64,000 nt of DNA from Parasponia andersonii (Eukaryota; Streptophyta; Magnoliopsida; Rosales; Cannabaceae), in the NCBI GenBank assembly GCA_002914805.1, contig JXTB01000039.1, forward strand, positions 1-64,000. Reading direction: 5' to 3'. The notes beneath the pieces were generated by a model. The model was not told the DNA's origin, made no database searches, and saw only the letters and a list, made by a program, of their open reading frames with translations. This document shows, one piece after another, positions 1-12,200 of this stretch. Position 1 is the first letter of the stretch, and every line of letters begins with the position of its first letter. Both the position numbers and the translations under genes were made by a program.

Positions 1-345
1 GGTTACGAAGTATCACACAATGTGTGACTATTTATTAGTCCTAAAATATCATAATTTTATAATCACAAATTGTGTGACGTTCGTTATATAATTTGTGATA
101 CTACTAAAAATGTCAATTTGAAGAAGACTACTAAAAAAGTTATTTTGTGTCAAGTTAATAATGTCCTGGTTAATTTCCCAAAATGGAATAAACCCATTGT
201 CAGTTGGGGCACCAACCCATGAACCCATCAGGCCCATTTGGATCAACTCATCGCCCATACGCTCGTGAGGGCCAACTAACTCTACAACCGTCCTCCTCGT
301 TCACCACCAACTACTATCTAGTCAAAACACGGACCGCTTTACACT
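1..345. other. Upstream AT-rich DNA, no gene seen
   Basis: The sequence is AT-rich, with short inverted words such as tcacacaat/attgtgtga near 13-80. No ORF here has coding character. It grades into the promoter of the small gene that starts at 997. Confidence 0.5.
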
Positions 346-820
346 CACGTGCGTGAATCATAAATCATGGTAGTCCGTGCGACCTTATCTTCAGACCAAG
401 AATCACGTCATAGAAGAACAAGAAGGTCCTTACCAACCGGACCCACACCAATCCTCACCACCCACGTGTCCACCCAATCCATCTTCCGCCACCATGTAAA
501 CTCCCGCGTGTCCCCTGCTGGTTGGTGTTTGGCCTTTCCGGTACCCAAAGGATGAAAGGACAAAACCGTCATCACATTATTATATCCAACTTTTCCCAAT
601 TTAGGAAAGCTGCAAATCTCACACGTCTGACCAGGAGGATCTTGCTAGGGACGAGGTCGCCACAGCCTGCCACGTGTTAGTATCGAGCCGCACCCAGATG
701 GCCACGTGTACAGAACGTGGCGTTCTGGGTCGTCGCCACGTTTCTTTCGTGGTTCACTTGCTCACACTAAAGGAACCTCATGAGTCTGTCCACGACATTA
801 TCAATTCCACTGTATATATA
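346..820 (+). promoter_or_regulatory. G-box/ABRE-rich promoter of the small three-exon gene
   Basis: Four CACGTG hexamers are visible (346-351, 463-468, 671-676, 703-708). There are also ACGTGG at 715 and CCACGT at about 736. A TATA box (tatatata) lies at 812-819, about 180 bp before the start codon. Clusters of ACGT-core boxes are bound by plant bZIP and bHLH factors and often mark ABA-, stress- or light-responsive promoters. Responsiveness here is inferred. A second TATA-like word (ttatatac) near 920 could give a shorter leader. Confidence 0.55.
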
Positions 821-938
821 GACAAGCCCTTTCTTGTTTTGCGTCACTTTCCATTGAGATTTTTTTCCAGCGTACCAGAAACTTCATTTGCATTCCTCTC
901 TTTTCTATCGTCTCTCTCTTTATATACACTACATATAT

Positions 939-1045
939 ATGTTGTTCTTATCTATATGTTGTTCTTATTAAGTTTCTATATAGTTCTCTCCGAAAGATGG
1001 AAGCTGGGGGATCAGTTTTACGGATTGATAGGAAATCGTCCATAG
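939..1045 (+). promoter_or_regulatory. Two upstream ORFs in the leader, the second overlapping the main start
   Basis: An 18-bp-spaced repeat of tatatgttgttctta puts two ATGs ahead of the main start. The first ORF runs 939-971 (10 codons and stop). The second runs 956-1045 and overlaps the main start codon at 997 in another frame. If transcription starts near the 812 TATA box, both would be in the mRNA and could lower translation of the main ORF. If the 920 TATA-like word is used, at most the second would be included. Confidence 0.35.
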
Positions 1046-2623
1046 AAAGCGAGCCAAGGACATTAAGAATGGATCAAATACACTTTGCAAGGGTAAGTTT
1101 ATTCATACATTAATTTGCATACCTGTTATTTTTTGACGTTTTATTTTGAGTTCTAATTGTTTGGGGTGATCTTATATAAATATGGCCTCATGGGAACCGA
1201 TTCAATAAATTTTTGTTTTATTTTGAGTTCTAATTGTTTGGGGTGATCTTATATAAATATGGCCTCATGGGCACCGATTCAATAAATTTTTTTTAACATA
1301 TTTATAATATTGTTTTGGTCAACTGAACTTCACGTACTTTTTTTTTTAATTCCGAAAAATAGGGAGAAAATATTAAATAATGTATATTTATTATTATTAT
1401 TATTATCATTTTTTAATTATTCAAATTATAGTAACGAACTAAAAAAAATAGCTAATGGATTATAGCCCTATAATTATATATGATGGTGATATATATATAT
1501 ATATATGTGTGTGTGTGGGTTTTGCAGGAAGCAGCTTTATATGTTATGAAGACGAGGACTGTGGAAGAAGCCATGAGTATCTTCACTGAGGTACTGAAAT
1601 CGTTTGTTTATAACCTTCTGTTGCTGTTTAATTATTCTTCTTCTGTTATATTTATATATATATATATAAATATATAAATTTTATATATGGTATAGAGTTT
1701 ATTATAAGAGTTAATTTCTGTAAATTTTAATTTAAAAAAAAAATCAGTTCTGTCGGTCTACGATCTACCAAACGTCCGAAGGAATGGTAGGTAGACCCAT
1801 AAAGAAAACGTCATGGTAATAATTTATTCATTTGGTACTTATGATCATATAAAACTACATGTACACAGTACTTATCCTCCAATTAATGTTTAGGTGCATG
1901 ACTTAATTGAAACAAAGTTTTACATGCTAAGATAATTATATAAGAACTTATTTTAAATGTTTATTGAACTGTTTAAATACAGTTATTGGCGAGGATCATT
2001 TTGAAGCATTTATGTGTTCTTTGAATTTTAACGTGACATTCCATAATTAGAGTTTTTAGCCAATAGTCTGTAGGAAGTTCTGTAGGTGTAAATGTTGAGT
2101 AAATAGTTTAATTGAATTAATTTAGTCCACATATAAGTACCTAGTGTTACTGTCATTACCCTCTAAATTTTGTTGAGCTTCAAAAATAAAGAAGACTGGA
2201 CTATCTATATATTATGTCATTGTAATAGAAAGTGATGCCCAAAATTATTTGTAAACAATGACACAAATGTACATAATAAGTTTTTCTATTTTTCTTTAGT
2301 GGGACCAGATTGAAGTTATTTAAGATATTATTATTATTATTATTGTAGGTGTTTTACACATGCATATGCGGCCACTCCTCTCCCTCTTCGCCTGCTTGGA
2401 AGAAATTTAACAATTGGGAAATAGTGATAAAAATAGAGATTTGAAGTAATGTTTTATTTAAGTCTACAAATCGTTTGGTTTGCAGGGTTTGGAAACGGTG
2501 GTCAGTGTGGTTGGGCTGAAAAAAGGCACATTAGGGATGGATCTAAGCGAAGAATTTGAATTCGCGGAACATTTTCAAGTACATTTGGAATTGCCAAGGG
2601 ATGTGGTCACAGCACCTTTCTAG
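997..2623 (+). CDS. Small three-exon plant protein, 98 aa, family not recognised
   Basis: The exons are 997-1092, 1528-1590 and 2486-2623. Donors are agg|gtaagt and gag|gtactg; acceptors are tttgcag|gaa and tttgcag|ggt. All junctions fall between codons, so the exons encode 32, 21 and 45 residues, 98 in all, ending at TAG 2621-2623. The protein starts MEAGGSVLRIDRK, has a middle helix-like stretch (AREAALYVMKTRTVEEAMSI) and an acidic segment (DLSEEFEFAEHF) near the end. I see no signal peptide or membrane segment. I do not recognise the family and assign no function. The clean splice sites, matching phases, TATA box and G-box promoter argue for a real gene. Only the first intron carries unusual sequence, a 77-bp duplication. 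Confidence 0.7.
1138..1291 (+). repeat. 77-bp tandem duplication in intron 1
   Basis: Positions 1138-1214 and 1215-1291 are the same 77-bp unit in direct tandem. The one difference I can see is ggga versus gggc near the end. The near identity points to a recent duplication. Confidence 0.9.
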
Positions 2624-4108
2624 CTCGGCTTATAAATCTCTCCCTTTTGTTCTTGCTCATCTTCAGAGGAAAAAAGAAATCAGCATATTGTTTTGTACTT
2701 GTGTATATGTTTTTATTATAGAGGAGATGAATTCAATTTGTTTTTCGAGGGTTCTGGCTTCTGTAAATACAGTTCTTTTTTCGAAAGTTTTACTGACATG
2801 CAATAAAAGTTCTTTAGATATACTGTATTCTCCCAGCTGGTTTTTGTCCATTGAAAAGCCAAAGTTGTGACATATTTAGTAATTTCAAGTTAAAACATAT
2901 CGAGATTTGATACAAAAACTTGCAAAATTCAAATAATCTACGTATTTGAATTTAAATATTTTGGTGCATAATCCTTGGAAATTCTGTATGTAGTAATTTT
3001 GAAAATCAACCTTTTAGTTAACACTACCCCCAAAAAAAAAAAATATAAAATAAAAAAAATAAAATAAAATCCTAAATTGTTTAACGGCAAGAGTTAACGG
3101 TGGTTCTGCATGAACCGCCATTAATATTAAAGCTAATACTTGTTTCCGGTTTTACCCCTTATAAGGAGCTTAAAATCTACGATCATAAAGTTCTCAATCA
3201 TAATGAAAAGCTCTCATACATCAAAATTATTTTCATTTAAAAAAAAATGATAATGAACTTAAAATGAACGAACAGAGAATGGAGACCAACCGCGTAATGT
3301 CTCTGTTTTACATACAGTTGATTGGATTTTTGTGTTCGTTTTTGTATTCACATCTTGTTTTTTTGTTTTCCTAGCACCAGAAGGTGTTTGCATAAACTTG
3401 TATCGTCAAAAGACCAAAATGTATTGACAAATCTTAATTTATATAATCAACTTTTACTTTACGTTTATATTGAATAGCAATAATATGTTTTTGTTTTTTT
3501 TTTTTTTTTTTTTAAAAAAAAAACAAGTGCTTTTGCAAAAGGAATCACATTTTTTTGTAAATACTAATTATAAAATTCAATTTTTAATTTTCTATCAAAT
3601 CTCCCAAATCCCACATTAAAAGTTAAAATTAGATTTTGACTTTTTAAAAAAAAACCTTTTTACCCTTTTATAAACTCATAGAAAATAAATCGAAAAAAAG
3701 AAACAGAGCTTAAATTATTAAGCTTTAAAATGAATGACTAAAAGACAATTAAAAGGAGGGGGAAAAAACTCTCAATAAAGAAGAAGGAAGCAGATGCATC
3801 CAGGGGCGTGAACCTTCTAGTATATGCATCGAGGGACATGCTCATCATCGGAGGCCATTTGGGGCCGTGGGTGTCGTCGGAGGCATTTTGGGTATGGGAA
3901 ACAATCACAGAAATCTACCGATTAGAAAAATTTAAGTAGGTGACCAATATTTTAAATTTGATTAAATATATGTCTATTTTTTAAATTTTATAATTAAATG
4001 TCCATATATATATATATATATTTTTATACTTAGTAAATAATATCTACCAATTTTAGTTAGTGACCTTGTTAGTCATATTTTATCTATTTGTACAGTAAAT
4101 TTTTATTT
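2624..4108. other. 3' flank and AT-rich intergenic DNA
   Basis: The first 200 bp are probably 3' UTR of the small gene (an aataaa-like signal, caataaaag, near 2801). After that I see AT-rich sequence with long T/A runs (about 3487-3522), a GC-richer patch near 3790-3895 without an ORF, and a (TA)n run at about 4005-4020. No gene is supported. Confidence 0.5.
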
Positions 4109-4546
4109 TGTCAAAAAACGAATTGGGCTATTAGTTTAACAAATGTCTGTAGGCCCAGTTTATTATTTGTACTCATAATTGGATATGGGCTCAACGGACC
4201 TCTTAAGCTTTGGGCAAAATAGTAATATGATGATTTAGTGTAAGTGTTTTTAGGGTTTCCTAATAAGGGAAATCTCTATATAAAGATTATCATGGACTAG
4301 ATCCCCTCACCTATCTGTACAACATGGGCACGCTTGCCCCATTTGATAACCGTCTCAAAAAATTAAGAAGAAATTGAGGAAGATCTAAGCTTAACGTATA
4401 CATTTGTGTACGGAATTTTCAATCTCGCAGAATTATGCAGGGTTTTTGCTGTGCTAACTTCTTCATATGGATTTAAGAGGTATATATCTATTAATTCCGT
4501 AGATTTGTAGTCTACGTTGACGTGAATTAAAGCAAATTTTCTAACA
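4109..4546 (+). repeat. copia-1 5' LTR
   Basis: It is similar along its length to 8533-8964. Shared words include tactcataatt, ggacctctta, atttagtgta, cccctcaccta, gtgctaacttcttc-like and aagaggtat. It begins TG and ends CA, and the primer site follows two bases later. Confidence 0.8.
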
Positions 4547-4548
4547 CG

Positions 4549-4560
4549 TGGTATCATACA
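4549..4560 (+). other. Primer binding site of copia-1
   Basis: The sequence tggtatcataca directly follows the LTR. It matches the usual copia primer site for initiator tRNA-Met (tggtatcagagc) in its first eight bases. Confidence 0.75.
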
Positions 4561-5924
4561 GGACCTTAAAATCGTATGTGATAAATTCTCTTGATTTAAA
4601 GTATGGCATATCCGGTAAATCAAATGTATATTTAAAGGGGTTGAAAATTTTATACGGTATGAGATTTTGGATGTCTTAACTAGATGCCTATTACCGAATA
4701 CATACGTCGTCGTTTGCTGTTACAGTAATTCTCTGGAGAATAGTTAATGGTTGCGACTTTAATTATTGGCCAAATGTGGCATGAGATATATTCTCGTGTG
4801 TAAATAAATAAATCTGGGGTAATTTTTTTGTACACGTTTTGTTCTGTTTTCTTATGAACCGTATTAATTATTGACAAATTTGAAGGAAACTCTGTACCTG
4901 TGATGTTTATGGTTTGGTTGCATACATATGTAGTAAAGTTATCGACTTTTTTGTCTCATGTATGCGTATTTAAATTTTAAACCGTGTTATGGCAATTTTC
5001 TTTTCCCGTGTCTTTTTCTTTTATCAGTAAAAGATGATAATGACGAGTCCCAGATTTTAAATTTCAGCACATAACTTTCTATAATTTGAAATTTAACCCA
5101 AGTTTTTTGTAATATCATCGTTCATAAATTTTGCAAAATTACACTTTCAGTGGAAAATTTTGTTTTGAAGAATTGTGGGGGTTTTAGTTTTGTGAGAATT
5201 CAATAGATTAATTTTTCAAATTTATTTTGATTTTTGTTTAAATTTGAAAAATTTACTATTTGATTTTAGTTGAGGTTATTTGCTGAAATAGTTAGCAATT
5301 AATTTTAATAGCCTATTGCTTGATGCTTGATTTTATTGCTGAGTTTATTTATAGAGCAATTATAATGATATTGAAAGCAAGCATGATTAATATTTTACAT
5401 TCCAATTTAATTCTCATAATGTTTATTATAAAGCATGATTTAAAATTATTATGAGGCGTTCACATATATGATTTTGGAATGTGAATATGGTATTTTATAG
5501 GCTTGTTATATTTTCTAGTTGGGTAATTTATAAGTGTAAGTGAATGGTAAAGGCCAAATGGCCCATAATCTAAAACCTATAAATTTCTCTTCTTCTTATT
5601 TAGAATGCTTGTTTTGAATTATGGCATATTGTCACCTATCCCAAATGGGGTAACTATATGTTGTAATTTTGGAGAATATAGAATTATTAATGAGAATGAT
5701 TTTAGGCACTTTTCTTCCAAATGCAACTAGTTTCAAAGTTTATTTATTTTTCATTAATTAACTTGTTTGAGAGTTTAATATGCATTTTTAGGCTTTTGTG
5801 GAAAATAACCTGATTGTTTGCCTTATTACTATATTCTTAATTTAGTATTAAAGTTTGATATCACTTTCTATATAGTCCCTTGTGATTTAAATATTAATAA
5901 TTAATTTTCGATCATTGAAACTCT

Positions 5925-6680
5925 GACTGGAACTGAGTATAAGAGATAGAAAAAGGACATTGACATCTTTCTTATTTTGATGGATATTGACATAGCTCTG
6001 CATGAGGATGAGCCTACTAAGCCAACTGATACTAGTACTACTGAATAAAGGACAAAAAAAATGGGAAAGGACGAAATGTTTGTCTCATGATTATGAAGAG
6101 GTCAAAATCTAAGACAATTGTTGGTGCTATACTAAAAACTAATAGTGCTAAATAGTTCTTTACTGCTGTAAGAGAGAAATATATGTCATCTGATAAGGCT
6201 AAAATTGAAGAGCTATTAAATAAGTTGATGAGGATGAAATATAATAATATAGGTGGTGTAAGAGCCTACGTTATGAAAATGGTGGACATAGTTACTAAAT
6301 TGATTGAGTTCAAGATTTTAATTGCTAAGTCTTTTCTTGTTTATCATGCTTTAAATTCACTTTTTCAGTAATTTAGCCAGCTTAAAAGTTCTTACAAGGC
6401 TCAAAAAGATAAAATGGGATAACAATGAGTTTATTACTATTTGTACCTAAGAAGAAAGAAGAATTTTTTAGGAAACGGATCAAAATGTGAATTTAGTCAG
6501 TGAGCCACAACTTAGGGAATCCACTGTCCCAAGAAATTCAAGCCTCATAAGCATTATTATGGTAATAAGAAAAATAGTAAGAAGAATAATGGCCCTAAAT
6601 CTAATATTAAGAAAGATCTTAAGTGCTAGTTTTGCAAGAAAGATGGCCATAAAGAAACTCAATTACTTTGGTTATTAGTC
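5925..6680 (+). pseudogene. copia-1 gag remnant with zinc knuckle
   Basis: Broken reading frames encode gag-like text: IDIALHEDEPTKPT near 5990, then a longer open piece from 6183 (SSDKAKIEELLNKLMRMKYN), typical of copia gag (UBN2-type) proteins. A CCHC knuckle near 6620-6660 reads C-stop-FC-KKDGHKE, with a stop in place of the usual residue between the cysteines. Several in-frame stops make it non-functional. Confidence 0.75.
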
Positions 6681-6759
6681 TTGGTTAGAAAAGAAGAATA
6701 AGGATGGAGATAATCCTTTTGCTCTAGTTTGTCTTGAATTAAGCTTTATAGATGTTACT

Positions 6760-7915
6760 TTAAATTCTGGGTGGCTTGACTCTAGAGCATCTATTTATGT
6801 TCTCAAGTAGGTTCCATGCAATGGTACTTGAAATTTGATGAAGTTGTGACCTCACTTGGTTTTGTTGAAAAAAAAAAAAAATAGATCAATATATTTAACT
6901 TAAGGTCAGTGGGAGAAAGTTTATTTTCCTTGTCTTATATGTTGATGATATCCTTCTTGTTAATAGTGATTTAAATATGCTTTATGATACTAAGCGATTA
7001 CTTTATGAGACTTTTGATATGAAATATCTTGGTGAAGCATATTTTGTTCGCGGTATTAAAATTCACAGGGACATATCACGTAATTTGTTGAGCCTTTCTC
7101 AAAAGGCATATATTAAGCATGTTCTTAAAAGATTTAATATGTAAAGTTACAAATCTAGAGAGATTCCTGTCACTAAAGAGGATTTACTAAATAAGAGTAA
7201 ATGTCCAGTGAATGAGGTAGAGAGATAACACATAAAAGATGTGGCTTATGCTAGTGTTGTGGATAGTTTGATGTATACTTAGGTTTATACTAGACGTAAA
7301 AATGCTTTTGTTATGAATATATTATGAAGATTTTCTTCTAATCCCAGTGTAGAATATTGGATGGCTGCGAAAAAGGTAATGAGATATCTGCAACGGACAA
7401 AATTTTTTATGCTTGTTTATAGAAAAGTTGATCATCTTGAGGTGATTGGATATACAGATGTTGATTCTGCTGGGTATCTTAATGATCGGAAATCTACTTC
7501 AGGATATATTTTTATATTAGTTGGTAAAATAATTTCTTAAAAAGGTACAAAGCAAACTCTTGTGGTCTCATCCACCATGCAGGAAGAATTTGTTGCTTAT
7601 TATGAAGTTACAACTCAAGCTATGTGGTTGAAGAATTTTATTTCTATGCTTTTAATTGTTTATTCCATCTTTAGGTCAATCACTATTTAATGTGATAATA
7701 GTGCTATAGTTTTCTTTATAAAGAACAATAAAAGCTCTAGTAGTTCAAAGCATATAGAGATCAAGAATCTTATGGTCAGAGATATGGTTAAGAAAGATAA
7801 TATCATTGTAGAGAACATTAACACTGAATTTATAGTTGCTGACTCATTAACTAAAAGACTTAGACCTGTTAATTTTAAAAGGCATGTTGACAACATAGGG
7901 ATCTTAGGATCTTTT
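6760..7915 (+). pseudogene. copia-1 pol remnant (protease scrap, RT, RNase H)
   Basis: A protease-like WLDSRAS near 6772 has an altered DSG motif. The sequence then jumps to the second half of RT: YVDDILLVNSDL near 6938, LSQKAYIKHVLKRFNM near 7095-7142. The RNase H part follows (GYTDVDSAGYLNDRKSTSGY near 7450-7510; SKHIEIKNLMVRDMV near 7750). The end of pol (TKRLRPVNFKRHV) lies near 7850-7890. Integrase is absent and stops interrupt the frame. The order and motifs are those of Ty1/copia. Confidence 0.85.
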
Positions 7916-8532
7916 TATGTACTTAGTTATTGGGAGTTTTTATTTTATTTAGTTTACTTGCAGTTTAATTTTGTAATGAACTTGATAGATGTATTATTTT
8001 TGGATCTATGTTATAATTATTATTACTACTGCAGTTATTATTATGTCATAAATTATGTGCGTATTTACTTTATTGGTATATGAGTTTATAAAATCACTAT
8101 GTATTTTTGAGCTGTTGTGCTTATGTTTCCGTTAGGAAATATTTTCTTATCACTTTCAGGGACATCCAGTTTCAGTTTCCATATAAAGTGATATTTAAAA
8201 GGACCAATATAGGCTAAGCACATTGATCACTTATGGAAGCGTCCAGTTTTGTTCTCATGTTAGTGCAATTATACTACACTTTCATGTCAACATTTCTTCA
8301 AGGATTATGACCATATTGTGAATTAATTTGACTAATAACATAATGACAGTTATGATTTGATACTAGAAGTTATGTTGGGTGGATCATATTTAGGAGGTAT
8401 TTTCACTTGAGTCATTTTTTTTTTTTCGTAGTGGCCATAAATTTTTATTTCATCTGTACAATCCGAGAGTCATTTTCTAAAGTTATTTTTTAAAACTTAA
8501 CACTACTGATCAATGCTGCACAATCAGGAGAA

Positions 8533-8964
8533 TGTTAGAATTTATCTATTTGTTAACTACTACTTATAGGCTTAGTTTATTTCTTGTACTCATAATTAGG
8601 TATTGGGTTTGGTGGACCTCTTAGGCTTTGGGCTAATTAGTGATATTATGATTTAGTGTAGGCCTTTTAAGGGTTTCTTAATAGGTAAAACCTCTATAAA
8701 AAGATGATTATGGGCTAGGTCCCCTCACCTATCCATATAAGTTAGACATACTTGCTCCGTTGATAGTCGTCTTGAAAAGTTAGGAGAAGATTGAGGAATA
8801 CTAAGACTAATGTATGTGTTTGTGTACAAAGTTTTCAATCTTACGGAGTTATTCAAGATTTTTTCTGCGCTAACTTCTTCTTATAGATTCAAGAGGTATT
8901 TATCTATTAATTCTGTAGATTTATGTTCTACATTGATTTGTGATTTGGAAAAATTAGATAGGAT
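8533..8964 (+). repeat. copia-1 3' LTR
   Basis: It starts tgttagaa after a short purine stretch (caggagaa) that may be the polypurine tract. It matches the left LTR with many differences. The end is assigned by alignment, because the terminal CA is no longer recognisable. Confidence 0.7.
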
Positions 8965-9290
8965 GACTCAATCTAGATGACACAAGGATTTAAAGGTAAA
9001 GATTCTGAGAAATTCAATACGAACGATGAAGATGTAGAAATTCAATATGAGCAATGAAGACATGGAAATCCAATATGATGTCATTTTTAAATTGGAGAAG
9101 GATATAATCTACTGGAGATGTAGACAATCTTGGCACCTTAAAGAAATTGTCAAAAAGATGGAGTGAACTTGGCTAAAAATTCTAAGTCTTATAATGCTGC
9201 TAATCCTTATGCCACATTATTGATTTCCAAATTTGTTATGGAAGAGGATGATAGTGGTGGATTTAGGGTTCACAAGTTTATATACGGACA
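8965..9290 (+). pseudogene. Second copia gag scrap with mutated zinc knuckle
   Basis: The frame containing YWRCRQSWHLKEIVKK (about 9108-9153) looks like a copia CCHC knuckle in which the first and last cysteines and a glycine are changed. The preceding text (EDMEIQYDVIFKLEKD) also resembles gag. It lies just outside the 3' LTR of copia-1, so it belongs to another element or to a nested arrangement. Confidence 0.45.
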
Positions 9291-12200
9291 TTAGTTTGAT
9301 ATTAATTTTGTTGATGGCTGATGAGCTTCCAGAAAAAGCCAAATGTTGGGAGTTGTACCATAATTTTTCAGTAAGGATTTTTCAACATGAGTCAAGGTGA
9401 AATTCTTAGAAGTTATCAACTCTAAGTGTATACTTATTGTCCATTTTGAAAAATAGAGGCTAATCAAAAGAGCATAGGTCACTGCAAATAGTAAGGGATA
9501 GTAAAGTATCGTCCCACAAAGATTAATAATTTATAATGCTAAATACTAACCAAGCACAGTCTAAAATTTATCCAAACAAATATGAGAGTTAACAAATTTA
9601 ACAAGAGAATTAAAGAACAATAAAATAAGTAAAGAGAAATGAAAATAGATGCAAGGACTCAAACTAAACAACCAAAAAAATTAAAATTAAGCAAATTTTC
9701 TAACACAAGAAAGAAAAACACTCACCAAAATCGACTTTTATATGATCTAGTAAATAAATATCCATTAATACCACAAAAAACCTAACCAGATACACGTATT
9801 TTGCTCCAAAAAAAGGAAAAAAAAAACACGCTTGCATGTTAGGTGACAGATGCATAACCCAAAGTCAATAATAATTTCAAATTAAAACTAGAATTTATAA
9901 TCAAAACACCAACTAAAACATTATTCATAGAAGCATTCAGCTTATGACGGACTTTAAAACATCTGCTTAATGCATACCCGAAAACAATCTAGGGCTATAG
10001 TCAAACTCAATCGAAACTTACACTATAAAATTCAAAATTTCTCCTTACAACTAACAATAAATGAGTCAAAAAGCAGAAAACTAACAGTTTTAAGACTTTT
10101 TTTTTTAAAAAAATAAATCCTGAAACCCAAACGTTCCTCTTCCTCTTTTTGACAAACTTTGCCCCAAATTCGCCTCAAATAGAAACACATGGAAGACTTT
10201 CAATGATGATCTATGTAAGTAGCCGAGTGTGAAGTGAGAGAAGAGAGTCGAATGAGTCTTTCTTCGTCTTCAACAAGCAAACCATATAATTATGTTTTAG
10301 GTTATCCCTCCACCCTCTCACCTTTTTATTTTAATCGTTTCAACTTCTTTCTCTTTTTCTTCCTTTTAGCTTTTGTAATTTTTTTTGTTTTTATTTTAAT
10401 AATTCTTTTTAGATTTATTTTACCTGAGTTTAAAAGGGTAAAAATATCTTTTTCTGAAAAAAAAATAAACTCTAATTTTGAAAGTTTCGTGTGGGATTGG
10501 TGATATTTGATAAGAAATTAAAAATTGAATGTTATAATTAGTATTTATGAAAATGTATGATTTTTTTTTTTAGCAAAAATGCTAAACGTTATGATTATTT
10601 TTTAATATTGGCAATAATGGAATAACAATTTACAGATTTATGCATGTTAAATATAATGGAGTATCAAGATCCAAAGAACTAAATCCTACTTTTCTTTTTT
10701 TCAGAAAAGTTGGATTGTCATTTTTTATTTTGATTTTTTTTTTTTAGAAAAAGTGGATTATTATTTTTTTTATTTTGATTAGTTCCTCCGGACTCCGTTT
10801 GATGTGCAAGATATGATAATATATGATAGAATAGAATATGATTATAGTCAAATCATATTTTATGTTTGGTACGTTATTTTTTATTAGGATAGTATTAGCT
10901 TGTATATTACATATTTTTAACTAAAAAATAAATTTTGAGGTTTGATTTTTAAAAACTATAAATAAATAACTAAATTTTCTTTTATTATTTATAACTAAAT
11001 TAAAATTAACCTAAAATCTAAATAAGAAATTAAATGAGCATAATTTTTTTAATATCATTAAAAAAATTAACTTCAGATTTTAAATTAAAAAGTATACTTA
11101 AAATTTAATTATTATTGTTGGTGGCATAAACCTGTGTCTATACTAATAAATGACAAATATTCAAATGTATGTCGTAACCTATATATATATATATATCATC
11201 AAAAAACAAAATAAAATATCATCGTGTATTCATCAATACCACCATTGGACAAAGTAAAAGAAAATACCATTCATAAATACCATAATATAATCTAGTAAAA
11301 ATTTTATTACATAGCATTGTATCGAGTACATAAAATTGAGAGGAACACAAACATGGGAACACAAACATGAACCCCATATCTCGGTCACAAACACCTAAAA
11401 TATTGTCGTCAATTCCACCTTTCCTGATTCAATATCTTCGCTTGTCACGCACCCCACCCATACAGCTAGTTTCCTAAAGGAGTTCACGCATCACCATGTT
11501 TAGCACATATGAAAAAGTGAATAATATAGGTAAAAACAATGAGGTAATCTTTTAATCTAGAGGGAAAACTTAATGAATCTAATTGATTAAATAAGGAAAT
11601 AGATATATAATAATTGGTACATCCAAAAGCAATTATTGCTCCAGTAGTCATCATAGTTGGCATTGGAAATGAACCAAACCAGTTATTGACAAAAAGAAAT
11701 TAAAGCATTGTTTCAGTACTCGAAAAGATTTAGTTTGTAAAGGAAGAGTAAGACGCAACAATGTGATTAAGCAAACCTACTAGTACTAAACCAGACAACG
11801 AAGGTCTACATTAGTTTTATATGATATTAAATCAGTTACCTAAATGAGAGAAGTTAACATGAATCGAAAGCTCTCTACGAATATAAATAAAGTAAAAGAA
11901 GACTTTTCCTTGGCATAGCACAATATTCTGTTTTTCATACTTTACTGACCAGGTCTGGTTCTTAAGGGCCAAAATTTTCTAAAGGAGAAGTACTAACACG
12001 ACCAAGAAGCCATAGATAATAAGGGATTATGGGGAAAAATTGATTTCTGGTTCCATCTTTTACAATAATGCTCTTGTAAGAAAATATAATCATATTAAAG
12101 ACAAAAAAATATAGCGTTAAAATTAGATAAAGGAAATAGATAAAAGCTGCTTAATTATTTACTTTTAATACGTACGGGTATAGAAATATTCTATTAAATT

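Larger units (their letters stand above)
4109..8964 (+). mobile_element. Decayed Ty1/copia LTR retrotransposon (copia-1)
   Basis: Two diverged direct repeats of about 430 bp bound the element. The left repeat starts tgtcaaaa and ends ctaaca. It is followed by tggtatcatac, one or two changes from the canonical tggtatcagag primer site for initiator tRNA-Met. Inside, in order, are remnants of gag, a CCHC knuckle, a protease fragment, reverse transcriptase and RNase H, all on + and all full of stops. Integrase and the start of RT are missing, so it carries an internal deletion. LTR divergence is high, so it is an old copy. The right end is uncertain by several bases and I could not confirm a target duplication. 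Confidence 0.85.

Noticed and set aside
674..1045. 123-aa ORF over the promoter and first exon of the small gene
   Set aside because: It crosses the TATA box and uses another frame than the spliced gene. Its downstream half is the uORF starting at 956.
9470..9530. Motif tatcgtcccacaaagatt, similar to words near some dispersed plant repeats
   Set aside because: No paired ends, target duplication or coding sequence could be tied to it, so no element is called.
10234..10503. 89-aa ORF with a strongly hydrophobic middle
   Set aside because: The hydrophobic part is a translation of T-rich low-complexity DNA. There is no promoter, splice or homology support by eye.
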